Origin: Robertmurraya korlensis NBRC 107688 | Lineage (GTDB): Bacteria > Bacillota > Bacilli > Bacillales > Cytobacillaceae | NCBI RefSeq assembly: GCF_001591645.1 | Contig: NZ_BCVH01000002.1 | Location: 186,001 to 250,000 of the forward strand | DNA: 64,000 bases | Direction: 5' to 3' | Shown: positions 50,023-60,721 of the stretch, in pieces | Layout: every line of letters begins with the position of its first letter | Numbering within the stretch: position 1 is the stretch's first letter | Position numbers and translations under genes: made by a program | Notes under the pieces: generated by a model | Databases searched by the model: none | What the model was told of the DNA's origin: nothing | Seen by the model: only the letters and a program-made list of their open reading frames with translations

Positions 50023-50075
50023 TCTCCATCCCTCCTACATAGAAATTGTATAGAAATTTCTGATTACTCATCTTG

Positions 50076-50104
50076 ATTATAATATAGTGAATAATTCATG
50101 ACAA
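50076..50104 (-). promoter_or_regulatory. Sigma-A promoter for lcfA with imperfect FadR-like motifs
   Basis: On the minus strand TTGTCA (50104-50099), 17 bp, TATAAT (50081-50076). The spacer holds TGAATTATTCA (50098-50088). ATGAGTAATCAG (50071-50060), just after the -10, fits the core of the FadR box but not its arms. Confidence 0.75.
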
Positions 50105-50153
50105 TTTAAATTCCTCCTATTCTATTTCTATGGGAGGTAAAAGTTGTCCTACA

Positions 50154-50180
50154 ACAAAAAAATCGCCTATAAAAGGCGAT
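50154..50180 (-). terminator. Terminator after the mutS2-yshE-small ORF group
   Basis: On the minus strand ATCGCC/GGCGAT, a 6-bp stem with a 7-nt loop, is followed by T7. It begins one base after the stop of the 25-codon ORF. Confidence 0.85.
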
Positions 50181-50181
50181 C

Positions 50182-50259
50182 TTAGAAAACCAAATAAAAA
50201 ACTCCTATTAACACAAATATTCCACAAAAGATTAGAAGGATTTTTGCTAGCTTTTCCAT
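50182..50259 (-). CDS. Small membrane peptide, 25 aa (function unknown)
   Basis: The minus strand encodes MEKLAKILLIFCGIFVLIG then VFYLVF and a TAA stop. AAAGGAG lies 7 nt before the ATG, 12 bp after the yshE stop, and the stop abuts a terminator. The peptide is a single hydrophobic helix behind a short charged N terminus, typical of small membrane proteins. I do not recognise a family; it could be a shrunken relative of DUF2905-type proteins. Context suggests cotranscription with mutS2-yshE. Confidence 0.6.
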   Translation of the reverse strand: MEKLAKILLIFCGIFVLIGVFYLVF

Positions 50260-50271
50260 TAACGTACTCCT

Positions 50272-50679
50272 TTAAGATATACCTGCCCCAATTACATATG
50301 ATAATCCTACTGAAATAATCATTGAAATTAATCCTACTGCTCGGTTATCATTCTTTATTTCTTCATCAATTTTAAATTTTGGTGTTAAAAACTCATAAAT
50401 AAAGTAAGCCACCAATAGTAAAAAAAAGCCAAATACTCCCCAGCCAATCATGGTTATTAGTGAGTCATGCTGCTCAATCGAATGCCTGAAAATATTGGCA
50501 ATCCCAAAGATTTTCCCACCGGTTGCCATAGCAACCGCAACATTCCCATTTTGAATTTCTTCCCAGTTCCGATATGTCGTAACAAGTTCAAAAATAGCGA
50601 GAAACACGATCATACATAAAATAACGACACTACAATATGCGGCTATATGAACAAATTCATTCTCCCAAAAACCGTTCAA
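50272..50679 (-). CDS. yshE: DUF350 family membrane protein (YshE-like)
   Basis: 135-aa protein with four hydrophobic helices in two DUF350-like halves; GNVAVAMATGGKIFGIANI and NRAVGLISMIISVGLSYVIG are the paired signature segments. It starts with TTG at 50679, 9 nt after AGGAGG. It follows mutS2 by 17 bp, as yshE does in B. subtilis. Function unknown. Confidence 0.8.
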   Translation of the reverse strand: MNGFWENEFVHIAAYCSVVILCMIVFLAIFELVTTYRNWEEIQNGNVAVAMATGGKIFGIANIFRHSIEQHDSLITMIGWGVFGFFLLLVAYFIYEFLTPKFKIDEEIKNDNRAVGLISMIISVGLSYVIGAGIS

Positions 50680-50696
50680 CTTCCTCTTCCTCCTAC

Positions 50697-53051
50697 CTAC
50701 TTGAATTCAACGATCGTTACACCAGAACCGCCTTCTCCGGCCTCACCAAAGCGAATCTTTTTTACAGACCGATGATTTTTCAAGTACTCTTGTACACCCT
50801 GCCTTAGTGCCCCAGTCCCTTTTCCATGAATAATTGAAACTCTTGGATAATTAGATAATAAGGCATCGTCGATGTATTTTTCCACTCTCAAGAGAGCATT
50901 ATCATAACGTTCGCCTCTAAGATCTAGCTCTATAGAAACAGTCGAATCTCTTCCCTGAATCGTTGTGACATGCTTTTGGACTTTTGGTGTTTCCGATTGA
51001 ATAAATTCTAAATCCTTTTCTTTGACCTTCATTTTAAGTATCCCTATTTGAACCTGCCACTCATTATCAGACACCTTCTCAACCAAATGTCCCTTTTGGT
51101 CAAAAGTTAATACCTTTACCTCGTCACCTACATGGAATGTATGTCGCTGTTTTCTTCCCTCATTGTTCACTGTTTTTTCTGAAACAGGGACCGCTTCATT
51201 CAATCTTTTCTTAGCATCAATTAGCTCATGTTCTTTCACATCAGCTTTCTTCTCTATCCTCATTCGACGCAGGTCTCGGATCACTTCTTCGGCTTCTTGT
51301 TTTGCTTTTTCTATTATTTCTTGTGCTTCACGCTCGGCTTTTTCCCGTAACAAATCTTTTTCTTTATAATAGGATACAATTTCCTCTTGAAGATCTTTAT
51401 GAAGCTTTTCAGCTTGCCTTAATGTGTCATGTGCCTCTTCTAATTCATTTTCTGCTTGTTTTTTACTTGTCTCAAGGGCAGCTATCATTTGGTCCACTTC
51501 GTTACTTTCAGAGCTAACATGCGACCTTGCCATGTGAATTACTTTTTCCTTTAACCCAAGACGCTTTGAAATTTCAAACGCATTGCTTCGACCTGGAACT
51601 CCTATTAAGAGCTTATACGTAGGACTTAATGTTTCAATATCAAATTCAACACTTGCATTTATAACCCCTTCACGGTTATATCCATATGCCTTCAATTCAG
51701 GATAATGGGTCGTTGCAACCACCCTAGCTCCTGTTTTGTAGACAGTGTCTAAAATAGAAATCGCTAGTGCAGCCCCTTCCTGCGGGTCTGTACCTGCACC
51801 AAGCTCATCAAAAAGAACAAGACTATCAAAGCTCACATCATTTAATATATCTACAATATTCACCATATGAGAGGAGAAAGTACTTAGGCTTTGTTCAATG
51901 GATTGTTCATCTCCAATATCGGCAAAAACCTCGCCAAACACAGCCAATTCTGATCCATCAAGGGCGGGTATTTGTAATCCAGCCTGAGCCATTAACGTAC
52001 ATAAACCAACCGTTTTTAGTGTAACTGTCTTTCCACCCGTATTGGGTCCAGTTATGACAATCGTGGAATAATCCTTACCGAGTATAATATCATTCGGGAC
52101 TACCTCATCCATAGCAATTAAAGGGTGTCTAGCTTTAAACAAGGAAATGTGTCCATCATTATTCATTTTTGGTTTTGAGCCCTTTATTCTTTTACTATAT
52201 CTTGCTTTTGCAAACATAAAGTCGAGGTCTGTTAAAATCCCTACAATTACATTTAACTCACTCTCAAACTGTCCCACTTTTCCTGATAGCTCAACCAAAA
52301 TACGCTCGATTTCTTGCTTCTCCTTGACACGAATTGCTTGCACATCGTTGTTTAATTGTACGATTGTTTGTGGTTCAATAAACAATGTTTGGCCTGAAGA
52401 ACTTTGATCGTGAATAATCCCACCGTAATGCCCACGATATTCTTGCTTTACTGGTATAACAAACCGATCATTTCGAATGGTTATAATGGCATCTGAAAGC
52501 ATTTTAGCCGCATTAGAAGAGCGAATCATTGATTCAAGTCGTTCACGTACCCTGGCTTCCTTTGTACGAAGCTGACTTCTAAGAGAGCGTAATGTTTCAC
52601 TCGCTGTATCAAGAACCTCTCCACCTTCATCGACCGCCATGCGGATTGGCTCTTCCAGCTCGGCAAGGACAATGATATTACCTGCATATTCATTTAAAAC
52701 AGGAATTTCTATTCCTTGTTCAACCATATCTTCTATAAATCGGCGCATCATCCGGCTCGCATGTATCGTACTCGCAATTTGTACAAGTTCAAGTGGACTT
52801 AACACCCCACCAATAGCGGAACGTCTTATTTGCATTCTTATATCGTAAATTCCTGCAAGAGGAACATTCCCTTTTAATCGAAGAACCTTTGCAGCTTCAT
52901 CTGTTTCTTCCTGACTGCGCAGCACCTCGTCAAAATCTGTAGAAGGGACTAACGTCTTCACTTTGTCTTTTCCTAAGGTTGAAGAAGCATGCTCAATTAG
53001 CTGCTCTTTTACTTTTGTAAATTCCAATACCTTTAAAACTCTTTCTTGCAT
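50697..53051 (-). CDS. mutS2: Endonuclease MutS2
   Basis: 784-aa MutS2. It lacks the mismatch-reading N-domain and has the clamp/core followed by the ATPase. Walker A is GPNTGGKT, Walker [17 protein letters not shown], and a long coiled coil spans about residues 510-620. The C-terminal Smr nuclease domain has LDLRGERY and [11 protein letters not shown]. It acts in suppressing recombination and, in B. subtilis, in collided-ribosome rescue. GGAGG precedes the ATG. Confidence 0.95.
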   Translation of the reverse strand: MQERVLKVLEFTKVKEQLIEHASSTLGKDKVKTLVPSTDFDEVLRSQEETDEAAKVLRLKGNVPLAGIYDIRMQIRRSAIGGVLSPLELVQIASTIHASRMMRRFIEDMVEQGIEIPVLNEYAGNIIVLAELEEPIRMAVDEGGEVLDTASETLRSLRSQLRTKEARVRERLESMIRSSNAAKMLSDAIITIRNDRFVIPVKQEYRGHYGGIIHDQSSSGQTLFIEPQTIVQLNNDVQAIRVKEKQEIERILVELSGKVGQFESELNVIVGILTDLDFMFAKARYSKRIKGSKPKMNNDGHISLFKARHPLIAMDEVVPNDIILGKDYSTIVITGPNTGGKTVTLKTVGLCTLMAQAGLQIPALDGSELAVFGEVFADIGDEQSIEQSLSTFSSHMVNIVDILNDVSFDSLVLFDELGAGTDPQEGAALAISILDTVYKTGARVVATTHYPELKAYGYNREGVINASVEFDIETLSPTYKLLIGVPGRSNAFEISKRLGLKEKVIHMARSHVSSESNEVDQMIAALETSKKQAENELEEAHDTLRQAEKLHKDLQEEIVSYYKEKDLLREKAEREAQEIIEKAKQEAEEVIRDLRRMRIEKKADVKEHELIDAKKRLNEAVPVSEKTVNNEGRKQRHTFHVGDEVKVLTFDQKGHLVEKVSDNEWQVQIGILKMKVKEKDLEFIQSETPKVQKHVTTIQGRDSTVSIELDLRGERYDNALLRVEKYIDDALLSNYPRVSIIHGKGTGALRQGVQEYLKNHRSVKKIRFGEAGEGGSGVTIVEFK

Positions 53052-53075
53052 GGAGTGTACCTCCTATCCAAAATT

Positions 53076-54806
53076 CTATCTTCTATCTTCTTTTTGCCTT
53101 CTTATGAGTTCTAGTAATTCTTCCTTGGGCAACGAATTGATAACAGAATGTTTTTGAATCCATCCTTTTTTCGCTGCAGATATTCCTGTATCCATATGAG
53201 CTAAGGTTTCAACCATATGAGCATCCGTATTAATGACAAGTTTTACTCCTGCTTCTTGGGCCATACGAACATGTTCTGAGGAAAGGTCAAGTCGATTTGG
53301 ATTCGCATTTAATTCCAACCATGTATTTGTTTCTTTTGCGAGTTCAATTAATTGCTTAATATCTACTGAATATCCGTCCCTCTTCCCAATCTTTCTGCCT
53401 GTCGGATGTGCAATCATATGAACATGTTTGTTTTTCAAAGCCGTTGTCAGACGATCCATAATCTTTTCCTGCGATTGTGAAAAAGAGGAATGAATAGAAG
53501 CAATCACGAAGTCCATTTGTTCGAGAACATCATCCTCATAATCAAGAGAGCCATCAGGTAAAATATCCATTTCTATACCAGCTAAAATGGTAATATCATC
53601 ATATTTACGATTCAGTTCATCAATTTCTTTTCGTTGTTTCAGCAAACGTTCGACCGTAAGTCCATTCGCCACCTTTAAATATTGCGAGTGATCGGTAATG
53701 GCCATATATTCATACCCTTTTGCCCGACAAGCTTCTACCATTTGCTCGATTGAATGTGTGCCATCACTCCAAGTAGAATGCATGTGGAGATCACCTTTTA
53801 TATGGTTAAGAGCAATGATTTCAAGCTCCTCTTTATACTGTTCCACTTCTGTTCCATCCTCACGCATTTCCGGTGGAATAAAAGGCAAACCAAAGTGAGC
53901 AAAAAACTCCTCTTCACTAGCAAAAGTTACTATTTCCCCAGTCTCGGTATTTTCAACACCATATTCACTTATTTTTTCTCCACGTTCCTTCGCTAACTGA
54001 CGCATCCTTACATTATGGTCCTTTGAGCCAGTGAAATGGTGTAAAGTAGTGATAAATTCTTCATCCGTCACAAGGCGAAAATCAATGGAAACGTCAAATT
54101 CCAATTCCAGGATGATTGAAACCTTTGTATCTCCTTTTGAAACAACCTCTTTTATTTGATTTATTGAGAGCAGTTGTTCTTTTACCAATTGCGGATTTGA
54201 CGTTGAGATGATGAAATCTAAGTCCTTTATCGTTTCCTTCATTCTTCTGATACTACCCGCTCTAGAAAAGCGAATGATTCCATTCATCTCGGATAGAGCC
54301 AACTCTATTTTTCGTGCAACCGGTAACATGTAGGCAAGCGGTAGTCGGTCTGGTTGGGTACCGAATGAGTGAATTGATTGCAGAATTTTCTCCTCTGTTT
54401 TCCCACCAAATCCCGCAAGCTCTCTCACCTTTTTGTCTAGACATGCCTGCTTTAACTCATGTACATTCGTTATCAACAGCTCTTTGTATAGCTTGGCAAT
54501 CTTTTTCCCACCTAGGCCAGGTAACTGCAGTAGTGGAATTAATCCCTTTGGCACCTCTTCCTGAAGCTCCTTTAGCACAGTAGATTGACCCTCTTTTATA
54601 AATTCTGTAATGACAGAGGCTGTCCCCTTGCCGATACCAGAAATGGTGGTAAAATCATTGATTTGTGATAGGTCTTGCTCATTTATTTCAAGGCTATTTG
54701 CTGCCTTCCTAAAAGCAGATACTTTGAATGTATTTTCACCTTTTAACTCCATATAAGTTGCAATCGTTTCAAGTAAACGAATCACTTCTTTTTTTTGTAT
54801 TGCCAC
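53076..54806 (-). CDS. polX: DNA polymerase X with C-terminal PHP exonuclease domain
   Basis: Family-X repair polymerase. N-terminal 8-kDa/HhH region (FRKAANSLEIN; LPGLGGKKIAKLY; LAGFGGKTEEKIL). The polymerase palm has RAGSIRRMKETIKDLDFIIS, with the metal aspartates, and VSIDFRLV. The PHP domain begins KGDLHMHSTWSDGTHS and provides 3'-5' exonuclease activity. The start is GTG at 54806 or the GTG three codons earlier (54815). About 576 aa. It lies upstream of mutS2. Confidence 0.94.
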   Translation of the reverse strand: MAIQKKEVIRLLETIATYMELKGENTFKVSAFRKAANSLEINEQDLSQINDFTTISGIGKGTASVITEFIKEGQSTVLKELQEEVPKGLIPLLQLPGLGGKKIAKLYKELLITNVHELKQACLDKKVRELAGFGGKTEEKILQSIHSFGTQPDRLPLAYMLPVARKIELALSEMNGIIRFSRAGSIRRMKETIKDLDFIISTSNPQLVKEQLLSINQIKEVVSKGDTKVSIILELEFDVSIDFRLVTDEEFITTLHHFTGSKDHNVRMRQLAKERGEKISEYGVENTETGEIVTFASEEEFFAHFGLPFIPPEMREDGTEVEQYKEELEIIALNHIKGDLHMHSTWSDGTHSIEQMVEACRAKGYEYMAITDHSQYLKVANGLTVERLLKQRKEIDELNRKYDDITILAGIEMDILPDGSLDYEDDVLEQMDFVIASIHSSFSQSQEKIMDRLTTALKNKHVHMIAHPTGRKIGKRDGYSVDIKQLIELAKETNTWLELNANPNRLDLSSEHVRMAQEAGVKLVINTDAHMVETLAHMDTGISAAKKGWIQKHSVINSLPKEELLELIRRQKEDRR

Positions 54807-54939
54807 ACTATCCACCTACTTTCGCTATATCCCATTATGAATGATTCGCTTCTATTTCACCAATAATTTAATACGTTTCGTAAACCCTAGTATGTATTTA
54901 TGTACGTACGGTAAACGAAAAAGTTTTGAAATAGAAACA

Positions 54940-54970
54940 AAATAAAACTTCTCTTATGAAAAAGAGAAGT
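54940..54970 (-). terminator. Terminator of zapA-yshB
   Basis: On the minus strand ACTTCTCTT/AAGAGAAGT, a 9-bp stem with a 6-nt loop, is followed by TTTATTTT. Confidence 0.8.
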
Positions 54971-54999
54971 AGTCTATTAAGGTCTCATTTAAGTTATCC

Positions 55000-55530
55000 T
55001 CATAGTTCTTTTACAAGATTAGATAAGTAAGGAGTATTTTCAACTATACCCTTTGCTAAAGAAGAGCTAGCTATTGGTGATTGGACCATTTCAATTGGTA
55101 AAAGTACTGCTATGTATAAAATAATAAATAAGAGCAAATACACCTCTAAAAATCCAAGTATTCCTCCGGCCCAACGATTAAAGGTCTTTAAAATTGGTAG
55201 ATTGGAAACAAAATCTAGCATACTTCCAATTATTTGTAATACAATCTTAACCGCAAAGAAAATCCCAACAAAGGCAATTCCACGATAATAAGCATCCTCA
55301 ATATTGCCTTCTGAGAAGATAATTTGTAGTTCGGATGCATTACCAAAGCTTGGATATGGAATCCAAAGGGTTAATTTTGGTGCTAGTTCCGAATAATAGA
55401 CCTTTGCAACAATAAATGCAATAATAAATCCAGTTAGATGAATAAATTGAAGGATAAACCCTCTACGAAGCCCAACAAGTAATCCTAATAATAATATAAT
55501 GACAATAGCAAGATTTAGCATATTATTCAA
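55000..55530 (-). CDS. yshB: CvpA family membrane protein (YshB)
   Basis: 176-aa protein with four hydrophobic helices of the CvpA type. It opens MNNMLNLAIVIILLLGLLVGLRRGFILQ, with LKTFNRWAGGILGFLEVYLLLFIILY later. The start is TTG at 55530, 7 nt after GAGG. It follows zapA by 4 bp. CvpA was named for colicin V production but the role in Bacillus is unknown. Confidence 0.85.
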   Translation of the reverse strand: MNNMLNLAIVIILLLGLLVGLRRGFILQFIHLTGFIIAFIVAKVYYSELAPKLTLWIPYPSFGNASELQIIFSEGNIEDAYYRGIAFVGIFFAVKIVLQIIGSMLDFVSNLPILKTFNRWAGGILGFLEVYLLLFIILYIAVLLPIEMVQSPIASSSLAKGIVENTPYLSNLVKEL

Positions 55531-55534
55531 TCCT

Positions 55535-55786
55535 TTACCTCTTTAATTCAGTTTCTAAGCGCTCAAGTTGATCCTTTATTTTCAGATAATCATTTACAGC
55601 ATTCACAGCTGTAAGGACTGCTAGTTTGGTACTATCTAGTGAGGGATTCTTCTGACCAATTTCGCGCATTTTATTATTGACCAAAGAGGCAACCAATCGA
55701 ACATGTTCAACACTTTCATTGCCAACAATTACATACTGTTGCCCGTATATCTCAACCGTTGTGCGCTTTTTTTCTGCTTCAGACAC
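55535..55786 (-). CDS. zapA: Cell division protein ZapA
   Basis: 83-aa ZapA that bundles FtsZ filaments at the division site. The N-terminal globular part (TTVEIYGQQYVIVGNESVEHVRLVASLVNNKMREI) is followed by a coiled-coil tail (DYLKIKDQLERLETELKR). The start is GTG at 55786, 7 nt after GGGGG. An ATG six codons earlier has no ribosome site. First gene of a zapA-yshB pair, divergent from rnhC. Confidence 0.9.
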   Translation of the reverse strand: MSEAEKKRTTVEIYGQQYVIVGNESVEHVRLVASLVNNKMREIGQKNPSLDSTKLAVLTAVNAVNDYLKIKDQLERLETELKR

Positions 55787-55820
55787 AGCATTGCCCCCAT
55801 TCATAAGAATCCTACACTAT

Positions 55821-55829
55821 ATCATACCA
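55821..55829 (-). promoter_or_regulatory. Extended -10 candidate for zapA-yshB
   Basis: TGGTATGAT on the minus strand is an extended -10, about 35 bp before the zapA start. The -35 region is poor. Confidence 0.4.
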
Positions 55830-55911
55830 TGAATATTATTTGAGTGGGAAGTTAAGAATGTCAAAATCAGACGAATGAAGGAAAAATATGTATTTTACTG
55901 GAGAGTGTAAA

Positions 55912-56838
55912 ATGAGTCAAATTGTATTAAAACTGTCAGGTGAACAAATAAAAAAGATGGAACAGTATTATCAAAAATGCCTTTTGCCAAAAGCACCCCC
56001 TGGTGGGGTTTTCTCAGCAAAGGTGTCGGGTTGCTCCATCACAGCTTATAATTCAGGGAAAGTTCTATTTCAAGGGCCTACATGTGAGACAGAAGCAAGG
56101 AAATGGGGTGTTAGTGAGCAAGCTAGCACTGAAGGAAGTACACCGAAAAGAAGTCACCTCCCAGACGATTTTGAGTCACTTTCGGTAGTGGGGTCAGATG
56201 AGGTTGGTACCGGTGATTATTTTGGGCCAATGACTGTTGTAGCCGCTTATGTGAAAAAGGAGCATATCCCGCTTTTAAAAGAACTAGGGGTAAAGGATTC
56301 AAAAGGCTTGAAAGATGAACAAATCGCTGCCATTGCAAAAGCAATAAAAGATGTTATTCCATACAGCTTGTTAACTTTGCATAATGAAAAATATAATCAG
56401 CTCCAGCAGTCAGGCATGTCACAGGGGAAACTGAAAGCTCTTTTACATAATCAAGCAATTGGTCATGTATTAAAAAAAATCGCACCAGAAAAACCAGAAG
56501 CTATCTTGATTGATCAATTTGCCAAAGAAGATGTTTACTACCAATATCTAAAGGGACAAAAAGTGATTCAACGCGAAAATGTCTATTTTTCCACGAAAGG
56601 AGAAAGCGTACATCTGGCTGTAGCTGCCGCATCAATACTTGCTAGATATGCTTTTGTTCAACATTTTGCTAAACTTTCAAAGGAAGCTGGGTTTACCATT
56701 CCAAAGGGCGCTGGCACACAAGTAGATGCTGCTGCCGCAAAATTAATTAAAACCAAAGGAAAGGATTGTCTCCCTCACTTTGTTAAGCTCCATTTTGCGA
56801 ACACAGATAAAGCCTGGAATCTTGTAGCAAGAAAATAA
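55912..56838 (+). CDS. rnhC: Ribonuclease HIII
   Basis: Degrades RNA in RNA-DNA hybrids. An N-terminal substrate-binding (TBP-like) domain of about 90 residues precedes the catalytic RNase H2-like domain. That domain has the acidic motif GSDEVGTGDYFGPM, LGVKDSKGLKD, and DQF further on. Start ATG at 55912, 6 nt after GGAGAG; eight extra upstream codons lack support. 308 aa. Plus strand, opposite to its neighbours. Confidence 0.96.
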   Translation: MSQIVLKLSGEQIKKMEQYYQKCLLPKAPPGGVFSAKVSGCSITAYNSGKVLFQGPTCETEARKWGVSEQASTEGSTPKRSHLPDDFESLSVVGSDEVGTGDYFGPMTVVAAYVKKEHIPLLKELGVKDSKGLKDEQIAAIAKAIKDVIPYSLLTLHNEKYNQLQQSGMSQGKLKALLHNQAIGHVLKKIAPEKPEAILIDQFAKEDVYYQYLKGQKVIQRENVYFSTKGESVHLAVAAASILARYAFVQHFAKLSKEAGFTIPKGAGTQVDAAAAKLIKTKGKDCLPHFVKLHFANTDKAWNLVARK

Positions 56839-56843
56839 ACAAA

Positions 56844-56871
56844 GGAGCATTCCCAATTATGGGGATGCTCC
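56844..56871. terminator. Hairpin between convergent rnhC and pheT
   Basis: GGAGCATTCCC pairs with GGGGATGCTCC (one T-G pair) over a 6-nt loop. The minus side is followed by TTTGTTT; the plus side only by a weak T run. Confidence 0.7.
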
Positions 56872-56880
56872 TCCATCATT

Positions 56881-59295
56881 TTATCCTCTTAATACAGCTC
56901 CAGCTTCTTCCTTCACTGCTTGTAAAACCTTATCATGTGCCTTAGTTACTTCTTCATCTGTTAGAGTTTTTTCAGGATCGAAGTATTTTAGCGAGAAGGC
57001 AATTGATTTCTTTCCTTCTTCTAAGCGATCTCCTTCATAGAGATCAAACACAGACACATCCTTCAGTAGGTTGCCACCAGCTTCTGTAATAATGTCGGAA
57101 ATCTTTCCTGCAACCACTTTCTTGTCGACAACCAATGCGATATCGCGTGTGATTGATGGATAACGAGGAATGGATTCGTATCGTAATGGAGCTATCTCAG
57201 CCTCAAGTAAGGCTTTCAAAGAGAGTTCAAATACATACGTTTCTTTCAAATCTAATTCTTTTTGAACGTTTGGATGAATTTGTCCGACAAAACCAATTTT
57301 CTTATTATCTAAAAGAAGATCAGCTGTTCTTCCTGGATGCATCCCTTCTACCGTCGCTTGACAGAATTCCACTCTTCCTGTTAGGCCTAAACGAGCGAGT
57401 AGCCCCTCAAGAACTCCTTTAAGAACATAATAATCAACGACCTTCTTCTCTCCCTGCCATGGTTGCTGATGCCATAAGCCAGTAATTGCTGCCGCCAGAT
57501 GTTCCTTCTCTTCTGGAAGCTTATCTTGTTCTGTCGAAAGGAACACGGCACCTGTTTCATATAATGCAATACTATCATTTTGGCGAGCTGAATTGTATTT
57601 TACGACCTCTAAGAGCTGTGGCAAAATACTTAGACGTAGTACACTTCGATCTTCACTCATCGGCATCGCAAGCTTAACAGGTTCACGGTTATCTAGAGCA
57701 AATTGAGTTGCTTTTGCCTCATTTGTGAGGGAATAAGTGACCGCTTGGTATAGTCCAGCACTTTCTAAGTAACGGCGAACAATTCTACGCTTCTTTTGAT
57801 AATCACTTAATTTCCCTGGAGTAGAAGCACCCTTCGGAAGAGTTTTAGGGATATTGTCATAACCGTAAATTCTTCCAACTTCTTCAACCAAGTCTTCCTC
57901 AATAGTAATATCACCACGTCGAGTAGGTACGGTTACAGTAATTTCGTTCCCTTCAACGGATGTCGTAAATTGAAGACGAGCAAAGATGTCCTTAACCGCA
58001 TCCATAGAAATATCGGTACCAAGTACACCATTGATTTTTTCTAACGTAATGGAAATAACGGCCGGTTCTACTTTTAGAGTATCCGCCTCAACTGATCCTT
58101 CTAATACTTCTCCGTTCGCATACAGTGCTAATAGCTCAGCTGCTCTTTCTGCTGCAGCTCTAACACGATTTGGATCCACACCTTTTTCATAACGAGCACT
58201 CGCTTCACTGCGCAAGCCGTGATCCTTTGAAGCTTTACGAATAGATGCTCCAACAAAGTATGCAGACTCCAGTAATACGGTTGTCGTACCTGTTTCTACC
58301 TCAGAATTCGCTCCACCCATTACTCCTGCTAATGCAACTGGTTCTTTTCCGTTTGTAATTACGAGATGGTCTGTAGTTAATGTACGTTTTGTATCATCAA
58401 GCGTTGTCATGCTTTCACCTTGATGAGCACGACGCACGAGGATCTCTTTTGAACCAAAACGATCATAGTCAAAGGCATGAAGCGGTTGACCATATTCCAT
58501 TAAAATATAATTTGTAATATCAACTACATTATTGTGAGGACGAACACCCGCTGCCATAAGGCGTGTTTGCATCCATAATGGAGAAGGACCAACCTTTACG
58601 TTTTTAATTACCTTTGCAACGTATAATGGATTGTCTTCAGCAGCATCCACCGTAACAGAAATATAATCGCTAGCCTTTTCACTAGTTGATGTAACCTCTG
58701 GCTTTGGAAGCTTTACTTCTCTGCCCAGAATCGCCGCAACCTCGTATGCCACACCTAGCATACTTAAGCAATCCGCTCGATTTGGCGTTAAACCTAGTTC
58801 TAATATTTGATCGTCACGATTTAATAACTCCAGCGCGTCGTCCCCAACAGTTACCTCATTTGGGAATACGAAGATCCCTTCAGAGAATTCCTTGGCAACA
58901 AACTTGCTTTCCACTCCTAGCTCCTGTAAAGAACAAATCATTCCGTGAGACTCTTCACCACGTAGTTTTGCTTTCTTAATTTTAAAGTTCCCTGGAAGAA
59001 CTGCTCCAACCTTAGCAACGATTACATGTTGACCTTTGTCGACATTGGGCGCACCACAGATAATTTGAACTGGCTCTTCTTCCCCAACATCTACTAGACA
59101 TTTATTTAACTTATCGGCATTTGGATGCTGCTCACGTTCTAACACATGACCAACTACAAGACCCTTCATGCCTTCATTAAGGATTTCAACGCCTTCCACT
59201 TCAATCCCGCTTTTTGTGATTTTATCCGCTAGTTCAGTAGCAGTGACACCTGATAGGTCCACGTACTCTTGAAGCCATTTATAAGAAACAAACAT
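56881..59295 (-). CDS. pheT: Phenylalanine-tRNA ligase beta subunit
   Basis: 804-aa beta chain. It has the N-terminal tRNA-binding (EMAP-like) domain ([25 protein letters not shown]), the B3/B4 editing region ([15 protein letters not shown]), the B5 domain and a catalytic-like core. The C-terminal anticodon-binding FDX-ACB domain has [13 protein letters not shown] and [18 protein letters not shown] precedes the ATG. 14 bp after pheS. Confidence 0.97.
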   Translation of the reverse strand: MFVSYKWLQEYVDLSGVTATELADKITKSGIEVEGVEILNEGMKGLVVGHVLEREQHPNADKLNKCLVDVGEEEPVQIICGAPNVDKGQHVIVAKVGAVLPGNFKIKKAKLRGEESHGMICSLQELGVESKFVAKEFSEGIFVFPNEVTVGDDALELLNRDDQILELGLTPNRADCLSMLGVAYEVAAILGREVKLPKPEVTSTSEKASDYISVTVDAAEDNPLYVAKVIKNVKVGPSPLWMQTRLMAAGVRPHNNVVDITNYILMEYGQPLHAFDYDRFGSKEILVRRAHQGESMTTLDDTKRTLTTDHLVITNGKEPVALAGVMGGANSEVETGTTTVLLESAYFVGASIRKASKDHGLRSEASARYEKGVDPNRVRAAAERAAELLALYANGEVLEGSVEADTLKVEPAVISITLEKINGVLGTDISMDAVKDIFARLQFTTSVEGNEITVTVPTRRGDITIEEDLVEEVGRIYGYDNIPKTLPKGASTPGKLSDYQKKRRIVRRYLESAGLYQAVTYSLTNEAKATQFALDNREPVKLAMPMSEDRSVLRLSILPQLLEVVKYNSARQNDSIALYETGAVFLSTEQDKLPEEKEHLAAAITGLWHQQPWQGEKKVVDYYVLKGVLEGLLARLGLTGRVEFCQATVEGMHPGRTADLLLDNKKIGFVGQIHPNVQKELDLKETYVFELSLKALLEAEIAPLRYESIPRYPSITRDIALVVDKKVVAGKISDIITEAGGNLLKDVSVFDLYEGDRLEEGKKSIAFSLKYFDPEKTLTDEEVTKAHDKVLQAVKEEAGAVLRG

Positions 59296-59309
59296 CTCTT
59301 GTTATCCTC

Positions 59310-60347
59310 CTATTCGTGTATCGAAAATTGCTTTAAGAAACGAACATCATTTGTATAGTAATGACGAATATCATCGATGCCGTATTTAAGCATTGCGATT
59401 CGTTCAGAGCCAATTCCAAACGCAAATCCTGTATATTTCTTCGAATCGTAACCAGCCATTTCAAGTACATTCGGATGAACCATACCAGCACCTAGGACTT
59501 CAATCCAACCGGTTCCCTTACATACGTTACATCCTTTCCCACTACAAATCTTACAAGAAATATCCATCTCTACAGAGGGTTCTGTAAACGGGAAGAAGCT
59601 AGGACGTAAGCGGATCTCTCGATCTTCTCCAAACATCTTCTTTGCAAATACATCTAATGTACCCTTAAGGTCACTCATTTGAATATTTTCGTCAACAACA
59701 AGCCCTTCAATTTGCATGAACTGATGTGAGTGAGTCGCATCATCATTATCACGACGGTACACTTTACCCGGACATATAATTTTTACAGGTCCTTTTCCAT
59801 TTTGTTTTTCCATCGTTCTAGCCTGCATTGGAGAAGTATGAGTGCGAAGTAGAAGCTCCTCTGTAATGTAAAAAGAGTCCTGCATATCTCGTGCTGGATG
59901 ACCCTTCGGTAAATTTAAGGCCTCAAAATTATAGTAGTCACTTTCAACTTCTGGCCCTTCAGCAATGGTGTATCCCATTCCAATAAATAGGTCTTCAATT
60001 TCCTCAATAATTCTAGTTAATGGATGATGATTCCCCGTTTTTACTTGGCGTCCAGGGAGTGTGACATCAATTGTTTCAGAAGCAAGCTTTTTTGCTACCG
60101 CTTCTTCTTCTAAGATAGATTGCTTCTCTTCAATTGCCTGTGCAATCACATCTCTTACTTCGTTTGCTAAAGCTCCCATTTTAGGACGTTCTTCAGCCGA
60201 AAGTTTTCCCATTCCTTTTAGGACTTCGGTGATCGGGCCTTTTTTCCCTAGATACGATACACGAATGTCATTTAGTTCCTTTAAATCAGTCGCTTTCTTT
60301 ATTCCTTCAAGCGCTTCTTGCTGAAGCTCTACCAAGCGTTGCTCCAT
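59310..60347 (-). CDS. pheS: Phenylalanine-tRNA ligase alpha subunit
   Basis: Class II synthetase chain with an N-terminal coiled coil. Motif regions include [35 protein letters not shown] and [16 protein letters not shown]. The C-terminal segment [25 protein letters not shown] completes the core. A CxxC-type pair ([17 protein letters not shown]) is also present. 345 aa. GGAGGAAAC precedes the ATG. Controlled by a Phe T-box leader upstream. Confidence 0.97.
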   Translation of the reverse strand: MEQRLVELQQEALEGIKKATDLKELNDIRVSYLGKKGPITEVLKGMGKLSAEERPKMGALANEVRDVIAQAIEEKQSILEEEAVAKKLASETIDVTLPGRQVKTGNHHPLTRIIEEIEDLFIGMGYTIAEGPEVESDYYNFEALNLPKGHPARDMQDSFYITEELLLRTHTSPMQARTMEKQNGKGPVKIICPGKVYRRDNDDATHSHQFMQIEGLVVDENIQMSDLKGTLDVFAKKMFGEDREIRLRPSFFPFTEPSVEMDISCKICSGKGCNVCKGTGWIEVLGAGMVHPNVLEMAGYDSKKYTGFAFGIGSERIAMLKYGIDDIRHYYTNDVRFLKQFSIHE

Positions 60348-60378
60348 GTTGTTTCCTCCTTTTGATTTTTAGACACAA

Positions 60379-60657
60379 TAAAAACCCCATCCCTAGAAAG
60401 GGACGAGGTTTAATAGTCGCGGTACCACCCTTAATTAATGCAGGACATCATTCTTCCTACATTCACTTCATTGCTGATAACGGCTTTAAACCGGTGCATC
60501 TTTACACTTCTTCTAATGAAGTGGTCCCGATGCCAACTCGGGAGGTGAACTTCGTTTACTTTTTCTATAAAAATGCTTTCAGTCTAAGGCATTTTTTCCC
60601 TAAGATAGATGGTAGTAACTACTTTTCTCCGTCATCGTTTTTTTGTATGTAATTTTT
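60379..60657 (-). promoter_or_regulatory. T-box leader (phenylalanine specifier) of pheST
   Basis: On the minus strand AGGGTGGTACCGCG (60431-60418) is the T-box. AAGTTCACCTCCCGAGT resembles the B. subtilis pheS specifier loop, with TTC (Phe) at 60549-60547. The terminator AACCTCGTCCC/GGGATGGGGTT with T5 lies at 60412-60379. Confidence 0.94.
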
Positions 60658-60664
60658 GCTGTTA

Positions 60665-60693
60665 ATTATATTATACTTTTCTGCTTATTACAA
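60665..60693 (-). promoter_or_regulatory. Sigma-A promoter of pheST
   Basis: On the minus strand TTGTAA (60693-60688), 17 bp, TATAAT (60670-60665). A second TATAAT overlaps five bases upstream. Confidence 0.7.
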
Positions 60694-60721
60694 ACCCAAT
60701 TTATTAGGGGATAAGCCTTTA

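Noticed and set aside
50130-50318. 62-codon plus-strand ORF between lcfA and yshE
   Set aside because: It runs antisense through the terminator and the small membrane ORF, and has no sensible ribosome site.
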